The notes under the pieces were generated by a model. That model worked only from the letters and a program-made list of their open reading frames with translations, did not search any database and was not told the DNA's origin. Shown here piece after piece: positions 59,158 to 64,000 of a stretch of DNA of 64,000 nt. Position numbers and translations under genes: made by a program. Positions within the stretch are counted from its first letter, which is position 1, and each line of letters begins with the position of its first letter. Source of the DNA: Neoarius graeffei (lineage: Eukaryota; Chordata; Actinopteri; Siluriformes; Ariidae); NCBI RefSeq assembly GCF_027579695.1, contig NC_083571.1, positions 88,276,888-88,340,887 of the forward strand, written 5' to 3'.

Positions 59158-60027
59158 GATGTTGTCCCCGATGTGTGTCTGTCTAGGTGAGCTCTCGAGC
59201 AGATCAACAGGAGAGTGTCATTCACAAACACGCGCACGCACGCACGCGCACACAGTGCAGTGATCTCCGCTCCACTCTAAAAATACGTGCACGCGGCGTT
59301 TTTAACGATCGGGTTGGAGTGGCCAAACTTTAGCGCGCGCGCACCCTGTGTACACGCAGACAGCGCGGCTTCTCCCTCCCGAACACACACACACACCAGC
59401 ATAGAGGGCTCGCTGTAGCGCTCGGCCTCGGACGTGAGAGAACAACGGTGCCAGTGTGGAGCTGTGAAACGGAGGCTGCAGCGAGGGACTGACTGCACTA
59501 TCGGCCAGCCATGTGGTGCACAGGAGTCACTGAAGTAGAGCCACTGTGATATGGAGAGCAAATCTTGGCTATAGCGTTCAGAATAAATAAATCATCTCTG
59601 TTTGTTTCCATGCATGCGATCACAAAGCGTTCCTCTGCAGCCCCCAATACAACCAACCCTAAGAGCTGGGTTATAGCCCGGGGCCAAATAACTGCATTCA
59701 TCACAGGAGAGTAAACTGGGAACCCAGGAACACTGATGAACAACCAATCAGGTTTAATCATAGGGTGGCAAAGACTGCTCTCAGAGGCGGTACCATTTAT
59801 GCTTCATTAGGACATCAGGACATTAGCACAAGAGTGCGTTTGCACAGTATTTGACTTTGCATTTCTTCCTTTGTGCACAATGAATGAATGAATGAACAGG
59901 TTAATTAGTATTGGATTGATGTTTGGACTCAGTAGATTTGGTTACCATATGATTTAATAAATATAAGAATAACAGATGATGCTAGAGCACTAGTGAGTTT
60001 GGGTGGCAGCTTGTGCATCTGAAAAAA

Positions 60028-60075
<48 letters not shown>

Positions 60076-60624
60076 TTTGAATACTAATTGAGTCCGAACT
60101 GGTTCAACTTTGCAAATGTGATTTGTGAAGAAACAAGAAATGGAAAGGTTGTGTAGAGATAAAGATAAATAACAGATACTGAGGAGAAAAACAAACAAAC
60201 AAATAAATAAACAAATCAGAGAATTAATGACATTCGGGCGCTTACCGACGGTCACCGGGGGTTTTCTGTCCGTAGCTCTGGTGCACACACACCTTCCCTC
60301 CAGCAGCGCCTGCAGCGGTTTGCTCTCACCGGGCCGGTGTTGACATTTCAGTCCGGCGCCGCAGCGTCCCGTGTACACGCCGCACGCCTGGCCCTCGCGC
60401 AGCGCACACGTCAGACAGCAGCCGCAGCCCGGCTCGCGCACCCTCTCGGTGCAGTCACGTGGCAGCGGCTTGCACTGACCGAGCGCACCGGAGTCACACG
60501 GCTCACAGCGCACCACGGGCCCCGCAGCGTGCACCGTGCGGGAAAGAGCCGCAAACAGCGCCGTCAGCCAGAGCGCGCGCGCCCGCGGAGTCGCCATCGA
60601 GCCAAGCCGGAATAAGGTCTTCAT
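40449..60624 (-). CDS. igfbp3: Insulin-like growth factor-binding protein 3
   Basis: Joining (complement) 60246-60624, 56222-56505, 55234-55353 and 40449-40574 gives 302 residues from the first ATG, which has A at -3. An internal Met10 would give 293. Phases (1, 0, 0) agree and all introns are GT-AG. A signal peptide is followed by the IGF-binding domain (GCGCCLTC at 66-73), a long acidic linker, and the thyroglobulin domain with [28 protein letters not shown] and [14 protein letters not shown]. These are diagnostic of IGFBP-3. The protein is the main circulating IGF carrier, and its basic [14 protein letters not shown] stretch matches the heparin/ALS-binding region. Intron 3 is about 14.7 kb. 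Confidence 0.95.
41034..41400 (+). mobile_element. Fragment of another Tc1-like family
   Basis: It starts CAGTCAAAAGTTTGGACACA, a typical terminal repeat of a fish Tc1 family. The rest of the element and the opposite end are missing. Confidence 0.65.
41407..41966 (+). mobile_element. CTTCTTC-headed retroposon, second copy (interrupted)
   Basis: It matches 10291-10501 (GGATGCCCTTCCTGATGCAA, GGCTTGGGACTGGCACTAAG). It is split by a SINE with a perfect duplication. Confidence 0.75.
41459..41818 (-). mobile_element. tRNA-derived SINE (copy 17)
   Basis: Target duplication CAGTGGATCT at 41449-41458 and 41819-41828. Confidence 0.95.
42050..43343 (+). mobile_element. TRIM-like tandem LTR array
   Basis: Three LTR-like units start TGTGAYGGAGTGCC and end GCTACA: 42050-42198, 42428-42574 and 42763-43343 (the last interrupted). 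Between them lie two internal segments of about 190-230 bp. Each begins with a primer-binding-site-like TGGTGTCAGAAGTGGGATGG or GTCAGAAGTGAGATGG stretch and ends with a purine tract AAGGGGAGGGCAG. TCCAC flanks the whole (42045-42049 and 43344-43348), a 5-bp duplication as for Gypsy-type integrase. There are no gag or pol frames. Confidence 0.75.
42919..43297 (+). mobile_element. tRNA-derived SINE (copy 18) inside the third LTR
   Basis: Target duplication AGCTGTTCAAGGC at 42906-42918 and 43298-43310. Confidence 0.95.
43439..45007. other. igfbp3 intron 3 interval with GC-rich TCTGCGA-repeat stretch
   Basis: At 43560-44110 the motif CTGCGA and its complement TCGCAGA recur many times, suggesting a degraded MITE. 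The rest is AT-rich, with an (ATA)n run at about 44602-44633. No gene is supported. Confidence 0.4.
45016..45905 (+). mobile_element. hAT-like GACTCG-rich element (copy 3, 890 bp)
   Basis: A perfect 8-bp duplication GTTGTGAT lies at 45008-45015 and 45906-45913, the hAT hallmark. Ends are CGGGCTTGTAGTACTCG and the complement of CAGTGTTGTAGTCGAG. It carries the solo LTR. This is the best-defined copy of the family. Confidence 0.9.
45270..45701 (+). mobile_element. Solo LTR inside the hAT-like copy 3
   Basis: It begins TGTCACACCTG, ends CCCTGACA, and is flanked by AAGAG (45265-45269 and 45702-45706). A TATA-like TATAAAA at 45411 and AATAAA at 45631-45636 are in LTR-like order. It is probably Gypsy-type. 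Confidence 0.75.
46276..46422. repeat. Long imperfect hairpin (arms about 70 bp)
   Basis: From TTATTTACCAGCTGGGAGGA through GACCGAGGCCC to the complementary GGGCCGAGGTC and AGCTGGTAAATAA. Arms match over nearly their full length, with a loop of only a few bases. Confidence 0.9.
47849..47923 (+). pseudogene. Short Crypton-like exon remnant (uncertain)
   Basis: ATG opens [20 protein letters not shown] then a stop. The opening resembles the N-terminus of Crypton/KIAA1958-like recombinase proteins. No downstream exon could be joined. Confidence 0.25.
48103..48291. repeat. Tandem duplication, about 94-bp unit
   Basis: Two adjacent units share GGCTGGAAGGTGACT, ACAGCG and GTAAGCTAGCA. Confidence 0.75.
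48770..48838. repeat. (AT)n(GT)n compound microsatellite
   Basis: An AT run followed directly by a GT run, just before the Tc1 copy C. Confidence 0.95.
48901..50510 (+). mobile_element. Tc1/mariner element, copy C (1610 bp)
   Basis: Complete ends TACAACCCCGATTCC and complement on TA. It has the same length and nearly the same sequence as copy A, and is the best preserved Tc1 of the window. Confidence 0.92.
49358..50149 (+). pseudogene. Tc1 transposase (copy C), frameshifted
   Basis: The 263-residue frame keeps all three acidic positions ([28 protein letters not shown]). It ends early at RQKKT because of one extra A in an A-run near 50140; the lost C-terminus is readable in the next frame to about 50287. 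The TGA before QCKIAK in the N-terminal region is shared with copy A. Confidence 0.88.
50511..50908. other. igfbp3 intron 3 interval, no recognised feature
   Basis: Contains a GAGACC-rich patch (about 50760-50830) that may be a degraded repeat. No gene. Confidence 0.35.
50909..50974. repeat. (CA)n microsatellite
   Basis: A long CA run of about 66 bp. Another lies at about 51159-51203, followed by an (AG)n run at about 51308-51345. Confidence 0.95.
51204..52690. other. igfbp3 intron 3, unassigned
   Basis: Apart from the AG run there is no recognised coding or mobile sequence; several short frames are not supported. Confidence 0.4.
52711..52764. repeat. (CA)n microsatellite
   Basis: A CA run of about 54 bp. 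Confidence 0.95.
52985..53167 (+). mobile_element. SINE tail-half fragment (copy 19)
   Basis: A diverged tail half only, ending in ATGAATGAATGAAT. Confidence 0.75.
53256..53614 (-). mobile_element. tRNA-derived SINE (copy 20)
   Basis: Target duplication GTCCAGAGTA at 53246-53255 and 53615-53624. Confidence 0.95.
53715..53900 (+). mobile_element. tRNA-derived SINE of a different family
   Basis: A tRNA-like head (GGTTAGAGAGTGAGCTTTGG, GGTTGCTGGTTCACTTCCC) and a tail ATCATCTGCTAAATGCTG followed by TAATGTAATG. This layout is known in HAmo/HpaI-type fish SINEs. Confidence 0.65.
54159..54236. repeat. Perfect 23-bp inverted repeat with SINE-derived loop
   Basis: Left arm 54159-54181 (GCGTTAGTAATCACTTAC...) and right arm 54214-54236 are exact complements. 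The 32-base loop contains the complement of a SINE head (ACCACCGTGCCACCC). Confidence 0.9.
54240..54575 (+). mobile_element. SINE of the second subfamily (copy 21)
   Basis: It has the tail CCCTTGAGCAAGGCACCTAA and CCACTGCTCTGGGTATGTG, as at 27579. Confidence 0.8.
54576..55233. other. igfbp3: igfbp3 intron 3, region next to exon 3
   Basis: No other gene. It contains a GT run and an uninterrupted G run of about 20 bases (about 55034-55070). Confidence 0.5.
55234..55353 (-). CDS. igfbp3: igfbp3 exon 3
   Basis: Residues 222-261: [15 protein letters not shown] to FYKKKQ, forty codons in phase. The donor is CAG|GTGAGT. Confidence 0.95.
55354..56221 (-). other. igfbp3: igfbp3 intron 2
   Basis: 868 bp, GT-AG. 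AT-rich with several T or A runs and no recognised mobile element. Confidence 0.85.
56222..56505 (-). CDS. igfbp3: igfbp3 exon 2
   Basis: Residues 127-221, the variable linker. It contains an NFS glycosylation sequon and ends [10 protein letters not shown] before GTAAGT. The acceptor is GCTTCAG. Confidence 0.93.
56506..58562 (-). other. igfbp3: igfbp3 intron 1, 3' portion
   Basis: Contains a (GA)n run at about 57498-57527. A stretch with GTGGGGACCAAATTTCCCCAC (58020-58043) is followed by TTAGGG-like repeats at about 58165-58205. No other gene. Confidence 0.55.
58564..59012 (+). mobile_element. SINE head fused to a LINE-like 3' end with (CTAT)n tail (copy 22)
   Basis: The SINE is normal to about 58855 (CCCCGCCTTTT). 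It then switches to a sequence ending TTCCCCTTATGGGATAATAAA and a CTAT run (58947-59012), as in CR1/L2-type LINE tails. Confidence 0.75.
59013..60245 (-). other. igfbp3: igfbp3 intron 1, 5' portion
   Basis: CG-rich between about 59220 and 59480, with CA/GT runs near 59050 and 59127 and an AT run at about 60034-60072. The 235-codon frame from exon 1 runs into this intron past the splice donor and is not protein below 60246. Confidence 0.55.
60246..60624 (-). CDS. igfbp3: igfbp3 exon 1 (coding)
   Basis: Signal peptide ([12 protein letters not shown] core) and N-terminal domain to Val126. The donor GTAAGC lies at 60245-60240. Thirteen Cys are present instead of twelve; the extra one is in EGRCVC (residue 112). 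An upstream GTG at 60636 is in frame but is not an ATG. Confidence 0.93.
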
Positions 60625-60640
60625 GATCTCGTGCACGCGG

Positions 60641-60680
60641 GTTGGGTTGGGTTGGGATGGGATGGGATGGGATGGGATGA
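60641..60680. repeat. GGGTT/GGGAT pentanucleotide repeat in igfbp3 5' UTR
   Basis: Eight or so pentamers directly upstream of the start codon; the transcribed strand is C-rich. Confidence 0.85.
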
Positions 60681-60869
60681 ATGGGGAGGCGACGCTGGAA
60701 CGGTGATCGGTAGGTTATATGGAAATGCTGTAGCCCTCACAAGCCGCTAAATGTCGCGGGGCAGAACCGGGGATGAGCGGGATGTCGCGTCGGGTTTGAC
60801 TCGAGCGTAGAACCCGGCTGAGCAGCGAGGTCTCTCCATCTGTAAGTGTGATTTGCTGGAAACTTCAGG

Positions 60870-60876
60870 TTTTATA
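60870..60876 (-). promoter_or_regulatory. igfbp3: igfbp3 TATA box
   Basis: TATAAAA on the minus strand, about 246 bp upstream of the ATG. The surrounding 60250-60850 sequence is GC- and CG-rich like a CpG-island promoter. Confidence 0.6.
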
Positions 60877-61242
60877 CAGGCAGGGGGAGAAAAAGCACGG
60901 GCAACAAGTCACTCCCCTCGGTATGAATTATGTAGACCGCACTGGGTCTTAAGGGACCGCGCACATCCTTCACAGTCACTCAGTGTGGAGCGAACAACAC
61001 AATGAGACATCAGCAGCTCCAAGAACTGTAAACCGTGCCCGGTTTCAAGAGCTTGTTTTGAGCCAGACACTAGAACTGCTCTTGTGTGGAATATGACAGA
61101 GTGATCTCACCTTGGCTGCTTATACACACTCATAGAACTTGGATGACAGGAATTTCCTGCTACCTATTTATTTATTCATTCATTTATTTTTGTTTTTTAA
61201 TTTGCACACACCTAAATCCTGATCTTGAGCATAAATTGCAAA
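60877..61242. other. igfbp3 upstream flank
   Basis: No gene or clear repeat recognised. Confidence 0.4.
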
Positions 61243-61282
61243 GGATGTGAGTGTGAATGGTTGTTCGTGTCTATATTAGCTC

Positions 61283-62118
61283 CAGGCTTGTAGTACTTGA
61301 GTCCAGGACTTGGACTTGGGTCCGACTCATGCCCTAATTTTAACGATTCATGACTTGACTCGGACTTGGAGACGAGGAGTCGGTTTTTTTCTTTATTTTT
61401 TGTAACATGCCATAATAATTTGGCATAAGATATTTATATCGACATTAATATTGTGCAAGAGCGTCACACCTGCGCACTTTGGCACATGCATCAGATAGAC
61501 TCTCGGGCGCGCTCCGGACAGCGCACGTGTCAAGCGGACTCTCGCATGCGCACCGCAAATGATTCGCACTTGCACAGGATTAAGGCGCAATCAGCACGCC
61601 TGTATAAAAACTGTGAAAACGCACTTACTTTGCGAAGTATTGAGTTGCGTTGCTGACACATTACCGAGCCTTATTTCTTTGTTTGGTTTCCTGATCCCTG
61701 ATTTCCTGTTTCTCGTCTTTGATTCTGCCGAGTCTACGATAGCCTGTTTGTGCCTCGCTCGACCTGTTGCCTGTTTCACTGTTTTACGATTTTGCCTGAC
61801 GTTCTGGATTGTTTATCTGTATTCACTCGTATTAATAAACACACCTTCTGCACTTACATCCATCTCCCAACCATCTCTGACAGAATACTTTGCACTCCCT
61901 GACAAAGAGAATGCACATTCACCTGTTCATTTGTCATGTTCAGGAACAAACTAATGTTAATGGTGCTAAAACAGCCACCGTCAAATGATGCGGTTAGAGT
62001 CTTGTTCTTGGACTCAACTCAAGATTTTTTTGAATGACTTGGACTCGACTCGGACTTGAACATTGGGGACTCGAGACTGGACTTGAACTTGAGGTTTACT
62101 GACTCGATTACAGCACTG
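61283..62118 (+). mobile_element. hAT-like GACTCG-rich element (copy 4)
   Basis: Flanks ATTAGCTC (61275-61282) and ATTAGCCC (62119-62126), 7 of 8 matching. It contains the same solo LTR (61462-61904) with AAGAG on each side. Confidence 0.88.
61462..61904 (+). mobile_element. Solo LTR inside the hAT-like copy 4
   Basis: AAGAG at 61457-61461 and 61905-61909. The first base has changed (CGTCAC in place of TGTCAC). Confidence 0.72.
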
Positions 62119-62401
62119 ATTAGCCCTGTGATAGACTGGCGATCTGTCTAGGATGTACCCCACCTCTTACCAAAAGTTAGGTGGGAATTGCTCCAGCTTC
62201 CCCTGAGACCCTGAGGGATAGGTGGCATAGAGAATGGAAGGATGGATGGAATTAGTATCAAAGAAAATAAGATGTACATCAGTATTTCTGTGATGATGTT
62301 ATTAGGTTAAAGGAGAAGAACAGCAGTAACTTTATAGATATACGCTACCTTTGTAGCTATCTCACCCCCCAAAAAACCCTCAATTAAGAATTAGTAGCAT
62401 G

Positions 62402-62727
62402 GGGTGGCACAGGGGTTCTGGGTTCAAATCTCATGATTGATGGGGATCTTTCTGTGTTGAGTTTGCATGTTCTGCCCCTGTATGTGTGGGTTTCCTCTGG
62501 GTATACCAGTTTTCTCCTATATTCCAAAGGTCAACTGGCTACACTAAATTGCCCATAGTTGTGAATGTGAGTGTGAATGTCTGTCTGTCTCTCTGTGCTA
62601 GCCTGTGATAGATTGGCAACCTGTCCAGGGTGTAACCCGCCTCTTGCCCAGTGTCAGCTGTGGTTGGCTCCAACTTGCCCATGACCTGCAATGGATAAGC
62701 AGTGTAAACAATGGATGGATGGATTAT
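62402..62727 (+). mobile_element. Old tRNA-derived SINE (copy 23)
   Basis: A diverged copy with part of the head missing and a GGATGGATGG tail. Confidence 0.8.
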
Positions 62728-62743
62728 ATTTGTGATATGTATT

Positions 62744-63220
62744 CCTATTTCTCCTTTCCTAACAAAGGACCTTGCATAGTAAGGTAAGACAAATGATGTC
62801 GTGCCCCCATCTTGTTGTCTCTCTGGACCTTTAGACCTGATGCCAGGTGGTGCACAAAAGTGCCACAGACCTGATGGGTATGGAAGTTGCCCCACGCAGT
62901 GACAGCTGACTTGCCGAGTGATGCCATCCATTGGCCATTTGAGTGGCTCTTCCGCATGCCATCTGGTGGTATGCCATTGACCCTGTTGGGTTCATCTGCC
63001 ACATTGCACTGAAAAGTGTGCTGCTGCCAGCACCTTATTGGTGATGTACTATTTAACCCATAGCTGGAACCCAGGCAGGTGCTACCACTCCGGGTCAGAG
63101 CGGACCTGGGAGCAATGGTGATTAAGGGGTAACTCCACTTTCCCCAATACTCAAGTCCTTCTGGACCTGAGACTGACCACTGGTTGCAGTTTAAAGTCAT
63201 ACCCAGGACTAAGTGATATT
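62744..63220 (-). mobile_element. Unclassified 477-bp insertion with 16-bp flanking repeat
   Basis: ATTTGTGATATGTATT is exact at 62728-62743 and 63221-63236. The interior is moderately GC-rich. A 151-residue minus-strand frame overlaps it, but I recognise no domain. Confidence 0.5.
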
Positions 63221-63306
63221 ATTTGTGATATGTATTGAAGACAAAAGCACCCAAAGTTGCAGATGCTCACCAAACTTATATCTTTTAGATGGAACAGATT
63301 CTACAG

Positions 63307-63690
63307 CAGGCAGCACGGTGGTGTAGTGGTTAGCAGGTTAGCACTGTTGCCCCACAGCAAGAAGGTCCGGGTTCGAGCCCTGTGGCCGGCGAGGGCCTTT
63401 CTGTGTGGAGTTTGCATGTTCTTCCCGTGTCCGCGTGGGTTTCCTCTGGGTGTTCCGGTTTCCCCCACAGTCCAAAGACATGCAGGTTAGGTTAACTGGT
63501 GACTCTAAATTGACCGTAGGTGTGAATGTGAATGGTTGTCTGTGTCTATGTGTCAGCCCTGTGATGACCTGGCGACTTGTCCAGGGTGTACCCCGCCTTT
63601 CGCCCGTAGTCAGCTGGGATAGGCTCCAGCTTGCCTGCAACCCTGTAGAACAGGATAAAGCGGCTAGAGATAATGAGATGAGATGAGAAA
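63307..63690 (+). mobile_element. tRNA-derived SINE (copy 24)
   Basis: A full-length forward copy with a small internal duplication in the head (GTTAGCAGGTTAGCACTG). Confidence 0.9.
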
Positions 63691-64000
63691 GCAAACTTTA
63701 TTGTCATTCAGATCATACAAGTAATGCACAGGAGAACAAAATTATGTCTCTCCGAGCCCCATGTGCAGTGAAAGATATAACGGACATAAATAGACAAACG
63801 AAGACCGACCTAACAAATATTACACATATGGCATAAATAGACAAACTGAAACCTAATAAACTTTGCACCTGTAAAAACCCCAAACAAGCAAACAAACAAA
63901 AACATCTTCAGTAACTGCTTTATACTGGTCAGGGTCACAATGAATCCAGAGCTTTGTGCCATGCACACACATTCAGTGTACATTGTACCTCCAGGCAAAG
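63691..64000. other. Unassigned right edge
   Basis: No supported feature. A CAAACAAGCAAACAAACAAA stretch lies near 63880. Confidence 0.35.

Larger units (their letters stand above)
61243..62250 (+). mobile_element. Old SINE tail half split by a hAT-like element (copy 25)
   Basis: GTGAGTGTGAATGGTTGTTC before 61283, and CCTGTGATAGACTGGCGATC after 62126, are consecutive parts of the SINE body. Confidence 0.75.

Noticed and set aside
59929-60245. Extension of the igfbp3 exon 1 frame to 59929
   Set aside because: It passes a GTAAGC donor and becomes low-complexity (isoleucine/tyrosine repeats from an AT run); the conserved protein resumes at 56505 in the correct phase.
28481-60624. Possible igfbp2-igfbp5 pair
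   Set aside because: That pair is also tail to tail, but [14 protein letters not shown] and [14 protein letters not shown] plus the KKKQCRPSKG stretch fit IGFBP-3, and the + strand gene has the short linker and N-domain of IGFBP-1 without the longer IGFBP-2 insert.
60625-60636. Upstream in-frame start of igfbp3 at 60636
   Set aside because: The codon is GTG; the first ATG is at 60624 with A at -3.
62745-63200. 151-residue minus-strand frame
   Set aside because: No domain recognised, and it lies inside an insertion of unknown origin; not enough to call a gene.

Overview
This is nuclear DNA from a teleost fish. The evidence is split vertebrate genes with GT-AG introns, a dense load of Tc1/mariner, hAT, Harbinger-like, LINE, LTR and tRNA-SINE copies, and many microsatellites. 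The repeat mix looks ostariophysan (possibly catfish), but that is a weak inference. Only two host genes can be supported: igfbp1 on the + strand (28481-30550) and igfbp3 on the - strand (60624 down to 40449). They are arranged tail to tail, as in the vertebrate IGFBP1-IGFBP3 pair. Both encode secreted IGF-binding proteins with a Cys-rich N-terminal domain (GCGCCxxC motif), a variable linker, and a thyroglobulin type-1 C-terminal domain with CWCV. Each has four coding exons whose phases join correctly.

Layout. 1-2500: a TTAA-flanked MITE-like element split by a Tc1 copy. 2540-7890: a BEL/Pao integrase fragment split by an APE-type LINE with a 13-bp target duplication; the LINE is split by a SINE, and the SINE is split by a Harbinger-like element. 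6824-10029: a 1603-bp direct tandem duplication with the signature of unequal recombination between two SINEs. 8023-14016: a Tc1 relic holding a SINE, a short retroposon and a hAT-like element that itself carries another element. 14.4-21.5 kb: SINEs, a second TTAA MITE, a CR1/L2/Rex1-type LINE, and a second hAT-like copy. 21.5-25.3 kb: a hAT-like element holding a SINE and a Tc1 that has a SINE in each terminal repeat. 25.4-28.3 kb: igfbp1 upstream sequence, including a minisatellite with two head-to-head SINEs. 28.3-31.4 kb: igfbp1. 31.8-40.4 kb: Tc1 copies, SINEs, a second Harbinger-like element, and probably the igfbp3 3' UTR. 40.4-60.9 kb: igfbp3. Its third intron is about 14.7 kb and is filled with transposons, including a tandem TRIM-like LTR array, a hAT copy carrying a solo LTR, a hairpin-rich element and a nearly complete Tc1. 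61-64 kb: upstream sequence with another hAT copy and SINEs.

No intact autonomous transposon was found: every coding mobile element carries stops, frameshifts, deletions or catalytic substitutions. The most unusual material is the structure of the nested repeats: the recombination-generated duplication, the same SINE site used twice by the Harbinger-like element, the TRIM-like tandem array, and the LTR amplified inside a hAT family.
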